Shown: piece after piece, positions 51,687-60,575 of the stretch
Layout of the letters: every line of letters starts with the position of its first letter
Position numbering within the stretch: position 1 is the stretch's first letter
Assembly: GCA_964643725.1 (NCBI GenBank)
Contig: CAZXTL010000005.1
Coordinates: 1 to 64,000, forward strand
DNA from: DYQY01 sp964643725
Lineage (GTDB): Bacteria > Margulisbacteria > Riflemargulisbacteria > GWF2-35-9 > DYQY01
DNA length: 64,000 nt
Reading direction: 5' to 3'
Position numbers and translations under genes: made by a program
The notes under the pieces: model-generated
Databases searched by the model: none
What the model was told of the DNA's origin: nothing
Seen by the model: the letters and a program-made list of their open reading frames with translations, nothing else

Positions 51687-52366
51687 ATTATAGGTAATTG
51701 TACTACAAAGGTGCTTCCCTTGTCCTTTTCACTTTCAACAAAGATGTCGCCATTATGAAGTTCCAAAAGTTTTTTAACAATACTAAGGCCAATTCCGCTT
51801 CCTTTTTCGTTTGCAGTCGGAAGGCTCCCTATATTGGCAAAAGGCTTAAAGATATCCTGAACTCTTTCAGGCGCAATCCCAGGCCCTTGGTCTATGATTT
51901 TAATATAAAAATATCCTTGATTGTCATCAGTCGAAATATTTATAGTAGAACCTTTAGGTGAGAATTTAATTGCATTATTTATTAAATTATTTAGAATTTG
52001 CTGTAACCGGAGCTCGTCAACGTTGATGGTCATGTTCTTGTGAATAGTTTGAAATATATGAATATCTTTTTGGACAGAATGTAGCTGGTGGCACTGTACC
52101 AAACTTTCAATGAAGGGTTTTATTTCTAAGGGGGCTTTATTAATAGTAAACTCCCCTCGGCTCATTTTTTCTAGGTCAATAAGGTCTTCAATAAGCTTCA
52201 ATGTGAACTTAGCATGTTTATGAATTTTACTTACAACATCCTTTTGGTTAGGCTTAAGGTCATCGGAAAGAAGTTTAAGGAAAATCTCTGATAATCCCAT
52301 GATTGCCCCAAGTGGACTTTTTATATCGTGAATGACTTCAAATAAAAAACTATGTTCTTTTTCCAC
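51683..52366 (-). CDS. Sensor-less histidine kinase
   Basis: I start this 227-residue protein at GTG 52366 behind GAGGG. The phospho-acceptor His is in LFEVIHDIKSPLGAIMGLSEI near the very N-terminus. The ATPase domain carries the N box LQQILNNLINNAIKFSPKG, G1 DQGPGIAPE, F box IFKPFANIGS and G2 GSGIGLSIVKKLLELH. There is no sensor or membrane part: it consists only of HisKA and HATPase domains. The longer reading from 52549 runs into the divergent maf gene and is rejected. It has no partner response regulator nearby. It is translationally coupled to the PfkB kinase. Confidence 0.85.
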   Translation of the reverse strand: MEKEHSFLFEVIHDIKSPLGAIMGLSEIFLKLLSDDLKPNQKDVVSKIHKHAKFTLKLIEDLIDLEKMSRGEFTINKAPLEIKPFIESLVQCHQLHSVQKDIHIFQTIHKNMTINVDELRLQQILNNLINNAIKFSPKGSTINISTDDNQGYFYIKIIDQGPGIAPERVQDIFKPFANIGSLPTANEKGSGIGLSIVKKLLELHNGDIFVESEKDKGSTFVVQLPII

Positions 52367-52454
52367 GAAATTTCCCTCAATTAATTTGTTTGTAAAATGA
52401 TACAATATGAATTGTAAAATAAACGGGTGTAAAGATAAAGAGATTGGAGTTTTT

Positions 52455-53093
52455 TTGAACGAAGAAATTTTAAATCCAAGAAGTATACAGCTTATTTCTA
52501 AATCTCCGAGGAGACGAGAAATATTAACTAAATTATATGATGAAGTCAAAGTTATTGATTTTCATTTTGATGAGAGAGTTCCAACCGCGATGGATGCACG
52601 GCTTGTTCCAGTCTTTTTGGCAAAACAAAAGATGGCAGATTTCTTAGAAAGCGGGCTACCTAAAATGGAAAGAATTATTACAGCTGACACCGTTGTTTGC
52701 TATCCAGAGACAGGCTTGATTCTTGGAAAACCACAAAACATAGAAGAAGCAAAGGAGATGCTGTTATATCATTTTGGCAAAGAGCATCTTGTTGTAACTT
52801 CTGTGTGTTATTTTGATGCGCTTAACAATGTTCAAACAATCATAACAGATGAATCGAAGGTCAGATTTAACCAGCGAGAGGACATCGCTGAAAAAGTAAT
52901 ATTAGATTATTTAAAGTTATTGCCTCCGTATGGTCCAATGGATAAGGCGGGCGCATATGGTATACAGGAAGCGCAAGTTTCTAGCTTTATGATAGAAAAG
53001 GTTGTAGGAGACATTAATACGGTTGTTGGGTTCCCGTTAGAAAAATTTATTTCTATAATAATTAACAGTTCTTCTAGAGATATTAATTCCTAG
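52455..53093 (+). CDS. maf: Maf-like nucleotide pyrophosphatase
   Basis: This 212-residue protein (start TTG behind TTGGAG; an ATG at 52407 is possible but has no ribosome-binding site) begins RSIQLISKSPRRREILTKL, the Maf S.SPRR motif. Next come VIDFHFDERVPT, IITADTVVCYPETGLILGKP with the catalytic Asp, and GAYGIQEAQVSSFMIEKVVGDINTVVGFPLE. Maf proteins hydrolyse non-canonical or m7G-type nucleotides. Its 3' end overlaps rpoN by 57 bases tail to tail. It is divergent from the histidine kinase. Confidence 0.92.
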   Translation: MNEEILNPRSIQLISKSPRRREILTKLYDEVKVIDFHFDERVPTAMDARLVPVFLAKQKMADFLESGLPKMERIITADTVVCYPETGLILGKPQNIEEAKEMLLYHFGKEHLVVTSVCYFDALNNVQTIITDESKVRFNQREDIAEKVILDYLKLLPPYGPMDKAGAYGIQEAQVSSFMIEKVVGDINTVVGFPLEKFISIIINSSSRDINS

Positions 53094-54140
53094 TATTCCT
53101 AGTTCTTCGGATAACTCCTTATCAGTTTTGTTTATGCTTTTAGCTATGTGGTTTTTTATGAATATGGATGAGTAGTTAGAGTTGTTTACCTGTCTTTGGA
53201 AGAGCGCCTTAAAATGGAAAACCTTATTTTCTATAAGCACGTATTTGCTGTTTACTAGTCTGCTTATGGTCGAAGCGCTTAGTCCAGTTAGTTCGGAAAT
53301 TGTTTTCTGAGTAATTGGTTTTAGTAATCCGCTTTTGAGGAAGTTAATTGGTCTTTGTTTTTGGAAGAAAAGAATAAGTATCATATTAATTAGCTCTGCT
53401 CTCTCTTTTAAAATGTGGAGAAGCTCGATATCCTTTACATTGTGAAAATCCTCAAGCATTTCTATTTCAAAGAGGCCGTCATTGATGCTAACAGCAGCGC
53501 TTGGAATAATGCTAGGGACGGAGGTATTGGAAAACTGTTGACGTGGCAGAGTGTATACAAGATTATTTTTTATAAATAACAAGGAAAGTGAGATAGCTTC
53601 TTGGGATAGGCCTGTTTTGTTAGAAATAGAAACTAAGTCTTGGTTGACCAATTCGCTCTCAAAGGAAAGTATACGCAGAGTATTCGTCTTAAATAGTTCA
53701 TCTTCAAGCTCATGGTTTTTGATTTGTATTTCAAGAAAGTTTCGAATAGATGTTGCTCCCACTCCTTCTGGTTCAAATTCTTGAAAAACATGAAGAAGTT
53801 CATACGTTTTCCTCCTAGAGACATTAAACTCCTTTTGTATGGTTTCTTTAGCAGAAGACCAATTGGTAAATAGACCATTTTCATCTAATAATTCAACCAT
53901 TCTGGTTAAAATTCTTAGGTCTAATTCTGAAACAATAAGATTTGATAATTGCTCTATAAGAAAAGAGTCTAAAGAGTCAGCGTTGCTATATGTTAGATTT
54001 GCTGGGATATCAGTTGTTGTATATTTGGTTTGTATACTGTTATAAGAGGCAGAGAAAAGCTCCATTTTTTTTATTAGCGCAGGAGATACTTTTAGTGATG
54101 TTTTGTTTTTTGTTAGGAGCGATCTGCGGAAATTAGCCAT
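53037..54140 (-). CDS. rpoN: Compact RNA polymerase sigma-54 factor
   Basis: This 367-residue protein is shorter than usual (about 430-480). Region I is reduced (TSLKVSPALIKKMELF, without the Gln-rich start). The core-binding domain has TRMVELLDENGLFTNW and FEPEGVGATSIRNFLEIQIKN, matching the family P.GVgARdL.ECL. The DNA-binding HTH is ITQKTISELTGLSASTISRLVNSKYVLI, near the family T...IA...g.H.STISRa. It ends ISRRTVNYYRNKFF, the RpoN box with R-R-T-V and Y-R kept. It directs transcription from -24/-12 promoters with an ATP-dependent activator. That activator is encoded directly upstream and overlaps by 8 bases. Confidence 0.88.
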   Translation of the reverse strand: MANFRRSLLTKNKTSLKVSPALIKKMELFSASYNSIQTKYTTTDIPANLTYSNADSLDSFLIEQLSNLIVSELDLRILTRMVELLDENGLFTNWSSAKETIQKEFNVSRRKTYELLHVFQEFEPEGVGATSIRNFLEIQIKNHELEDELFKTNTLRILSFESELVNQDLVSISNKTGLSQEAISLSLLFIKNNLVYTLPRQQFSNTSVPSIIPSAAVSINDGLFEIEMLEDFHNVKDIELLHILKERAELINMILILFFQKQRPINFLKSGLLKPITQKTISELTGLSASTISRLVNSKYVLIENKVFHFKALFQRQVNNSNYSSIFIKNHIAKSINKTDKELSEELGILGINISRRTVNYYRNKFF

Positions 54141-55479
54141 TATGTGAGTAATCTTTAATTTTGCTGTAGAGGGTTGTTCTTGTTATTCCAAGATCTTTAG
54201 CTGTTTTGGCCATATTTTGATTGTTTCTTTGTAAAATGTAGAGGATGTGATTCTTTTCGATTTCTTTAAGTTCCATAGAGGAGGCTGGGTTTTCTAGAGA
54301 CAAATATATGTCGAGCTCTTTAAGCGAGATATGTTTTTGCTTACATCTTAGAACCGCTCTTGTTATTATGTTGTCTAGCTCTCGTATGTTGCCTGGCCAA
54401 GGATATGCCAACATTAACTTTATAGCATCTTCACTAAAGCCAGCAATATCTTTATGGAATTCTTTGGTTCTAATCTTTAGAAAGTATTGAGCTATTGGAC
54501 AGATATCTTCTTTTCTTTCTCTAAGAGGAGGTAAATTGACGGTGTATACATTGATTCTGTAAAACAAATCTTCTCTGAATTTTTTTTGTTCAACAAGAGT
54601 CTTAAGGTCTTGATTGGTGCTACATATTAACTTGAAGTCTATTTTTCTTTCTTGTGTATCACCAATCCTTACAACGCTTTTTTCTTGTAGGACTCGCAAA
54701 AGCTTAGCTTGTAGTTTGGGACTAAGCTCGTTGACCTCATCAAGGAAAAGAACACCATTATCCGCAAGCTCTATTTTCCCGGGACGGTCGCTTATGGCAT
54801 CAGTAAACGAGCCTTTTTTGTAACCGAACAGTTCACTCTCAATAAGATCTTCAGGTACGGCCGCGCAATTTAGAGCAATAAATGGGCCGTTGCGGTAGAT
54901 GCTGTTTTTGTATACAGCTCTTGCGGTAAGCTCTTTACCTGTTCCTGTGTCGCCTTGTATAAGCACTGAGACATTATTGTTTAGCACAGGCTCAATGTCT
55001 TCAATAAGACTTGAAATAGTTTTAGAGGCTCCAGCCATTTTTAGTATGTTATTGTTATCGCTATCAGTTAAACAAAGGATTTTTTGTTCAAGCAGATTTT
55101 CTTTTTCTGATTGAAATTGAACAAAACGAATTAAGCTGCGAAGCATTTTTTCAAATCTTAGCAAGTCTTGATTCTGAACGCGTGGGAACAATTTTTCTAA
55201 GGTGTTTAGTAGTGATTCAAGGTATTTAACCATATCGGAATTAGAGATATTTTGTTCTTGGAAATCATTAAGGCTTTTTAGGACATCAGAAATTGACAGA
55301 AAGTCGTTTTCGCTTATTTCTGTGTTTATGTTTTGGCTGGCATCAACAATGCTTTTTAGAAGCTGTTCAGATTGTTTTGGTAAGAACTTTGCAGCAAGGT
55401 CCTCTCGGCCTTCTTTTTTTAATTCTTCGTGCCAGTATTTTAGAAAATCGTTTCCTTTTTTTATGAGTGATCCAGGCAT
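54133..55479 (-). CDS. Sigma-54-dependent transcriptional activator without receiver domain
   Basis: This 448-residue activator has an N-terminal helical region (about 1-160) not matching a response-regulator receiver, the AAA+ domain with Walker A GDTGTGKELTARAVY, the sigma-54 contact loop ELFGYKKGSFTDA (GAFTGA variant), Walker B GVLFLDEVNELS and SNQDL, then a Fis-type HTH (NMAKTAKDLGITRTTLYSKIKDY). The start at 55479 follows a TATAAT by only 9 bases, so the transcript may be nearly leaderless. The operon with rpoN suggests a dedicated activator-sigma pair. The signal is unknown. Confidence 0.9.
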   Translation of the reverse strand: MPGSLIKKGNDFLKYWHEELKKEGREDLAAKFLPKQSEQLLKSIVDASQNINTEISENDFLSISDVLKSLNDFQEQNISNSDMVKYLESLLNTLEKLFPRVQNQDLLRFEKMLRSLIRFVQFQSEKENLLEQKILCLTDSDNNNILKMAGASKTISSLIEDIEPVLNNNVSVLIQGDTGTGKELTARAVYKNSIYRNGPFIALNCAAVPEDLIESELFGYKKGSFTDAISDRPGKIELADNGVLFLDEVNELSPKLQAKLLRVLQEKSVVRIGDTQERKIDFKLICSTNQDLKTLVEQKKFREDLFYRINVYTVNLPPLRERKEDICPIAQYFLKIRTKEFHKDIAGFSEDAIKLMLAYPWPGNIRELDNIITRAVLRCKQKHISLKELDIYLSLENPASSMELKEIEKNHILYILQRNNQNMAKTAKDLGITRTTLYSKIKDYSHNG

Positions 55480-55613
55480 AACAGTATGATTATAACATTT
55501 ACAAATGGAATGCAATATATGCGAGAAAAAGAATGCATGGATTTTGGTCGTAATACCGATAATACTAATAGCTTTACCTAATAGGTATAAGCAAGGGAAA
55601 GGAGGGGGTAATC

Positions 55614-55748
55614 ATGAACGAAGAAGAAAGAATGGAACACATGATGCACAAAATAATAACCTCTAATCCTGCGGTCAAAGTAAGCACAAAAGTGGTAACT
55701 TTAGACTTTTGTGAATATGACCTTGATCTTGTTATGAGTATGAACTAA
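55614..55748 (+). CDS. Possible 44-residue protein
   Basis: The ribosome-binding sequence GGAAAGGAGGGGG is one of the strongest in the window and precedes an ATG opening a 44-codon frame (MNEEERMEHMMHKIITSN, ending CEYDLDLVMSMN). Upstream is the palindrome TACCTAATAGGTA at 55575-55587, a possible operator. The gene is too short for family recognition. The rest of the 339-base gap between the activator gene and mnmG shows nothing else I can support. Confidence 0.5.
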   Translation: MNEEERMEHMMHKIITSNPAVKVSTKVVTLDFCEYDLDLVMSMN

Positions 55749-55854
55749 TAACAAGTTTAGGTATATTTATCTTACAGAGCTGCAGTCGGTTTACTGTGGC
55801 CAAAGAACCCCTTAACTTGCTAGATACACAACCTCAATCTATAATACAACTGCC

Positions 55855-57747
55855 ATGCAATTATCAGAGATCACAAAAGAAATAATAGTTTATCAGAAGC
55901 AATATGATGTTATCGTTGTAGGCGCTGGCCATGCTGGTTGTGAAGCAGCTCTTGCCTCTGCTAGACTAGGCGCCCAAACATTGCTTCTTACTATTAACCT
56001 TGATCGTATAGCGTGGATGCCATGCAATCCTTCAATTGGTGGGCCGGCCAAGAGTCAACTAGTACATGAGATAGATGCACTTGGAGGGCAGATGGCTATT
56101 AATACCGACAAGACGTATTTACAGATTAAAATGCTAAACACTTCAAAAGGTCCAGCAGTCCAGAGTTTAAGAGCGCAAAGCGACAAATTTAAATACCATG
56201 TAGAAATGAAAAGAACGTTAGAGGGACAAGTATCCTTAGACATTAAGGAATCAATGGTTAGAGAGTTAGTTTTAGATAGCGAGAGCATCGCCGGCGTTGT
56301 AACAGAGATGGACGCCTGTTATTTAGGTAAACGAGTTATTTTGTGTAACGGTACTTTTCTAAACGGTAAGATTCATATAGGAATGAAAAGCATGTCTGCT
56401 GGAAGAGCAGGAGAGTTTCCTTCAATTAACTTAGCTGAAGATTTAAAAAGATATTTTGAGACCATACGCCTAAAGACAGGAACGCCAGCAAGAGTTGATG
56501 GAACAAAGATAGATTTTTCTAAAACAGAGCCACAAGAGGGCAATGACCTTAAGCCGAGGTTTTCGTTTACCGAAAGCGAGATATCGGGTAAACATTTTCC
56601 TTGCCACTTAGTACATACCAACCAAGAAACACATAAGATAATTCAAGCCAATCTGGACAGGTCACCATTGTATCAAGGCAAGATAGACGGGATAGGGCCA
56701 AGATATTGTCCAAGTATAGAGGATAAGGTTGTTCGATTCGCAGACAAGGATAGGCATCAGTCTTTTCTTGAGCCAGAAGGAGAGGACACAGTAGAGGTGT
56801 ATACGCAGGGGTTGTCTACAAGTTTGCCACAGGACGTACAACTTTCTTTGCTAAGGAGCATTCCAGCGTTAGAAAACATCGAGATAATGCGTCCAGCCTA
56901 TGCTATTGAATATGATGTGGTAAGGCCATTCCAGCTAAAGTATACGCTCGAAACAAAGAAGATTAAGGGCTTGTATACAGCAGGTCAGGTAAACGGAACT
57001 TCTGGATATGAAGAAGCTGCAGCTCAAGGATTGATTGCTGGGATAAATGCCGCAAGTAGTGTGCTGGGGAGAAAAGAATTAGTGCTTTCTCGTGAATCAT
57101 CTTATATAGGAACGTTAGTGGATGACCTTATAAATAAGGATATTCGTGAGCCTTATAGGATGTTTACTTCTAGAGCAGAATATCGGTTATTGTTAAGGCA
57201 AGATAATGCTGATTTAAGATTAACCGAAAAAGGGTACGAGGTTGGATTAATTAATGAAGACAGAATGAGTGCTTTTCTGATTAAAAAAGCTACTATTGAA
57301 AAGGCTTTATGTGTTTTAAAAGAGATAGAGGTAACGCCTAATAAGATAGTGGTTAGCATCTTAGAGAAGTATGGCGAGAAGACTTCTAAGAAAGAAACTC
57401 TTGCTGGTATTTTAAAGAAACCAAATATTTCATTTGATGTTCTTTATGAAATATATCCGAGCTTGGATTTAGATATTTCTGATGAGGCAAAAATAGTTAT
57501 TGAGATACAGATAAAATATGAAGAATATATCCAAAGGATGAGGAATGCTCTTGAGAAAAATCAAAAGCTTTCTGAAAAGGAGATTCCTGAAAGTTTTAAT
57601 TATGATCTTGTAAAAGGGTTCAAAAAAGAGAGTTTAGAAAAACTTAAGAAAATAAGACCATTGAACGTTGGGCAAGCAGGAAGAATCGACGGTGTTTCTC
57701 CAGCAGACATAACAATTTTAGTGGTTGCTTTAAGGAAGTTCAGTTAA
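55855..57747 (+). CDS. mnmG: tRNA uridine-5-carboxymethylaminomethyl modification enzyme MnmG
   Basis: This 630-residue FAD enzyme works with MnmE on wobble uridines. The FAD loop is VIVVGAGHAGCEAALASARLGA near 20-41, then CNPSIGGPAKSQLVHEIDALGGQM, LRLKTGTPARVD-like RLKTGTPARVDGTKIDF, GLYTAGQVNGTSGYEEAAAQGL and FTSRAEYRLLLRQDNAD. The C-terminal helical part binds MnmE and tRNA. No clear ribosome-binding site is seen before the ATG. Its end overlaps the minus-strand lipoprotein gene by 18 bases. No mnmE is in the window. Confidence 0.96.
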   Translation: MQLSEITKEIIVYQKQYDVIVVGAGHAGCEAALASARLGAQTLLLTINLDRIAWMPCNPSIGGPAKSQLVHEIDALGGQMAINTDKTYLQIKMLNTSKGPAVQSLRAQSDKFKYHVEMKRTLEGQVSLDIKESMVRELVLDSESIAGVVTEMDACYLGKRVILCNGTFLNGKIHIGMKSMSAGRAGEFPSINLAEDLKRYFETIRLKTGTPARVDGTKIDFSKTEPQEGNDLKPRFSFTESEISGKHFPCHLVHTNQETHKIIQANLDRSPLYQGKIDGIGPRYCPSIEDKVVRFADKDRHQSFLEPEGEDTVEVYTQGLSTSLPQDVQLSLLRSIPALENIEIMRPAYAIEYDVVRPFQLKYTLETKKIKGLYTAGQVNGTSGYEEAAAQGLIAGINAASSVLGRKELVLSRESSYIGTLVDDLINKDIREPYRMFTSRAEYRLLLRQDNADLRLTEKGYEVGLINEDRMSAFLIKKATIEKALCVLKEIEVTPNKIVVSILEKYGEKTSKKETLAGILKKPNISFDVLYEIYPSLDLDISDEAKIVIEIQIKYEEYIQRMRNALEKNQKLSEKEIPESFNYDLVKGFKKESLEKLKKIRPLNVGQAGRIDGVSPADITILVVALRKFS

Positions 57748-58938
57748 GGGTAACGGAAGCGCTGTGGCGCGATAGTTGTTTTCTTCATCAATGTATCCAA
57801 CATAGGAAAAGTTCTTGTATACAAAATGTATGAGCTGATTTGTTTTCCCTGTTACATCTTCAGGCTTAGATATGGCCGTCCAGTTGTTATTTATAAGGCG
57901 TAACACGAGAGGTTTTTTATTTTCTAAGTCAGCGTAAGCCAAGAAAAGGCTGTTTTTATTTATTTGGAGTTCAGCAAATCTTGCTTTGCCTGGTGTAGAA
58001 AATGGATTGCCCACAGTTTCCCAGTCTTTGCCATTAAACTTTTTTACATTAATCTTACAAACAGAAGCGTCGTCCTTATATGTTATATAGGACACATAAG
58101 GTTGTATGCCGTTTGTAGCAAGTGAAAGGTCGCCTGCGAAATAGTCAACTAATGAGAAGTGTCCAACGATATCCCAGTTATTGTTGCTAAGCTTGTATAC
58201 AAGGATATTGTAAGCTACAGATGAATCAATCAAAGCTAAGTAAACATCATTTTTTATGGTAACAATATCGAGATCAATTACTTTATGATTATATCTGGTT
58301 AGCACAGGAAGTAGTGTCCATTGATTGTTTTTCCAGAAGGCTGAAACAACCCCTCCAGCATTTGAGTCTGAGTAGGCAAGAAACAATGAGTCTTTGTGGG
58401 AATGAGTTTTTAGTATTCCAATCTTTGATGAAGGAAGTTCTTCAACTGGTATGTTTTGCCAAGTTCCATCAAAGTATTTCCCAGAAATCGAGTAGCCTTT
58501 TCTTCTGTCAACGTAGAACACTACAGGTTGATTGTTGATGATCTCTATGTTAGGCCAATAGGCTTGGTCGTCTGTTATTGGCGAGGAGCCTACGTTTTCC
58601 CAGTCGCTTCCGTTGAATTTTTTTATTATTATTTTGTAGTTTTGTTTTGCGTCAGAATAGGCTGTATAGGCAATATTGTTATAGAAAGTAAGGTCAAGAA
58701 AGTCACACGAAGAGTCGCTAAGGTTTAAGGGATATATGATAGGCCTTGCACGCGGTGGCACGATGATTTTTGGTGGGATAACAATGGACTTGCTATATTT
58801 AGGTAAATCTTGCTCTATTTCATAGAAGCCTAGATTATGATTGGCGTCTTTAGGTTGTTCTAAATAGGAAACGCAACCTGCTATAAGTATGAGACCTAGA
58901 AGACAAATAGAGAAAATAATCCAATATTTTTTAAACAC
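57730..58938 (-). CDS. Lipoprotein with beta-propeller-like repeats
   Basis: This 402-residue protein starts at GTG and has a lipoprotein signal (LLGLILIAGCVSYL, lipobox IAGC, Cys near 22). The mature part repeats units of 45-60 residues ending in KFNGSDWENVGSS, KYFDGTWQNIPVEE, FWKNNQWTLLP, KLSNNNWDIVGHF, KFNGKDWETVGNPF, RLINNNWTAISKP, each with alternating beta strands (for example SLFLAYSDSNAGG). At least six such blades suggest a propeller. The family is unknown. It may bind partners or glycans at the membrane surface. Confidence 0.7.
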   Translation of the reverse strand: MFKKYWIIFSICLLGLILIAGCVSYLEQPKDANHNLGFYEIEQDLPKYSKSIVIPPKIIVPPRARPIIYPLNLSDSSCDFLDLTFYNNIAYTAYSDAKQNYKIIIKKFNGSDWENVGSSPITDDQAYWPNIEIINNQPVVFYVDRRKGYSISGKYFDGTWQNIPVEELPSSKIGILKTHSHKDSLFLAYSDSNAGGVVSAFWKNNQWTLLPVLTRYNHKVIDLDIVTIKNDVYLALIDSSVAYNILVYKLSNNNWDIVGHFSLVDYFAGDLSLATNGIQPYVSYITYKDDASVCKINVKKFNGKDWETVGNPFSTPGKARFAELQINKNSLFLAYADLENKKPLVLRLINNNWTAISKPEDVTGKTNQLIHFVYKNFSYVGYIDEENNYRATALPLPLTELP

Positions 58939-58963
58939 TATGTTTTAATATTAACTTGAAAAG

Positions 58964-59812
58964 TTAAACGTTGGAAGCTACTGAGATAGTATATTTTTTA
59001 ATAAGCTTGTCTGGATAATAGGATGATTTCATTTTTTGGAGTGGAAGCACGCCAAGGTCTTGTTCAAAATTGATCCAAATAGCATCTGTTGTGTATTTAG
59101 CGGTTTCTTGAAATAAATATTGATAAACGCCTTTGCAAAATATGTCTGCTTTTGCAAAATGTAGGATATAGTCTTCACGGATTAGTTCGCCAAGGCTAAA
59201 AGCGACTGGAGTGCCGGCACTGTAAACAATAATGCCAGATAGATTTAGAGTTTCAAAATTGTTTATTCCGAGTAAACAGGCCGGATAATCGGTGTTAGTT
59301 TTGTCATTCCCGGCAGATACTTTAGTCCAGACATCTAATATTTCTATTGCGTCTTTTTGGGTTTGAGTGGAGAAAGGCTTAACTGAAATATCAGGACAAG
59401 ATTTCGTAAATTGAGAAACTAGATTTCTTTTTTTACTAAGTTTGCTTCCTGACATTTCTGCAAGTCTTTCTTTTAAAAACACATAATCAAAGTCTTTCTC
59501 ATAGGCCTCAATTTTGAAGGCGTTATCTTCAGTAAACAGTTTAATCCATTCCTCAGGTATAGGATAAAGAGAGAGTCCTGTTGACATCGCTTCTTTAATA
59601 GCAGGAATAGTTTCGGTTGACGGAGGAAAGAGGGGCATCAAATATTGTGTATTACCGCTTTTGCCCGCAATGAAGGGTAGTCCCGATATGTTTGAATATT
59701 CAAAGGAGTGGTTGTCTTGGAAGCAAAATACATTAGAGAAACAATATTCTGAGATATCAATAGGCAAGGAACTAATAAGCCGTGCTAATTCTTTGTCGTC
59801 TGATAAAATCAT
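58964..59812 (-). CDS. DUF2156 family protein
   Basis: This 282-residue protein resembles the C-terminal part of lysylphosphatidylglycerol synthases (DUF2156, GNAT-like fold). Key segments are DFDYVFLKERLAEMSGSKLSKKRNLVSQF near 106-134, IVYSAGTPVAFSLGEL near 194-209, and WINFEQDLGVLPLQKMKSSYYPDKLIKKYTI at the C-terminus. Stand-alone DUF2156 proteins are soluble and of unsettled function. It overlaps the methyltransferase gene upstream by 4 bases, so they probably act together. Confidence 0.8.
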   Translation of the reverse strand: MILSDDKELARLISSLPIDISEYCFSNVFCFQDNHSFEYSNISGLPFIAGKSGNTQYLMPLFPPSTETIPAIKEAMSTGLSLYPIPEEWIKLFTEDNAFKIEAYEKDFDYVFLKERLAEMSGSKLSKKRNLVSQFTKSCPDISVKPFSTQTQKDAIEILDVWTKVSAGNDKTNTDYPACLLGINNFETLNLSGIIVYSAGTPVAFSLGELIREDYILHFAKADIFCKGVYQYLFQETAKYTTDAIWINFEQDLGVLPLQKMKSSYYPDKLIKKYTISVASNV

Positions 59813-60423
59813 AACAAGTTAACAATTACCGTAAAATCATTCGGTAAATATCCTGTAATAAATTTTATTTTGCTTTTATCGAATTTAAGAAGTCTGAGCA
59901 GATTATCTATTTCTTTTTGGCTATAGTAATTGTAAGCATCTTCTTTGGTGGGGGAAGCTGAAGATAAGAGATTAAATACTATTTTTTCACTAGCTAATTC
60001 TTTAAAGGCGAGAAGAGCATCTCGTAATAGAGCAACAGAGTTGGGTGTTTTTAAATTAAAGATACCGCTGCTAAATATTACAGAAAATGCTTTTTCTGGG
60101 AAAACCTTTTCAGCGGTTTTGTTGTCTAAGACATCTTCAAGTATAAAGAGACCTTCAGGGTATTTTAATTTAGCTTTTTTAATCATGTTAGGCATGATGT
60201 CAGTTCCAAGATAAGTGACCGGCACCTTAAACATTTTAAAATAACCATATAAGTCACCAAGACCACACCCTACATCTAGAATGGATTTATTGTTTAGGTC
60301 AACATTCTTTAGTAGAACCTCAAATCTTTTTGTTTGTGCTTCTTGTGTTTCCCATCCGAGAGCTCTATGGTCATCATAAAGCGATAGATTATTTGTATAA
60401 TAATTTTCAGTTGTATATTCCAT
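59809..60423 (-). CDS. Class I SAM-dependent methyltransferase
   Basis: This 204-residue protein has motif I SILDVGCGLGDLYGYF near 44-59, YLGTDIMPNMIKKAKLKYPEG for the ribose pocket and FSVIFSSGIFNL near motif IV. It has no further domain. The substrate cannot be read from the sequence. It is coupled to the DUF2156 gene through a 4-base overlap, which suggests a shared pathway, possibly peptide, lipid or small-molecule modification. Confidence 0.85.
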   Translation of the reverse strand: MEYTTENYYTNNLSLYDDHRALGWETQEAQTKRFEVLLKNVDLNNKSILDVGCGLGDLYGYFKMFKVPVTYLGTDIMPNMIKKAKLKYPEGLFILEDVLDNKTAEKVFPEKAFSVIFSSGIFNLKTPNSVALLRDALLAFKELASEKIVFNLLSSASPTKEDAYNYYSQKEIDNLLRLLKFDKSKIKFITGYLPNDFTVIVNLL

Positions 60424-60575
60424 ATTTATAAATTTTAGTATACCATAAAGAGCACAGATTAATTATGGGGAAATATAATAGACCAACTGGTCAAATTGTT
60501 GCACAAAATAATACATGGGAATCTTTGAAAGAACTTACGACATATTGTAAATAAAATAGACAACAGGAGAGGCAT

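Noticed and set aside
52367..52549. N-terminal extension of the histidine kinase (61 residues)
   Set aside because: It would overlap the divergent maf start and removes the space for promoters. A GTG with GAGGG at 52366 gives a good start just before the HisKA domain.
58751..58766. A TGGCACGATGATTTTT match to a sigma-54 promoter
   Set aside because: The -12 part lacks GC and the site lies inside the lipoprotein coding region.
60465..60554. A 29-codon frame before the 60576 gene
   Set aside because: It has an ATG but no ribosome-binding site and no recognisable feature.
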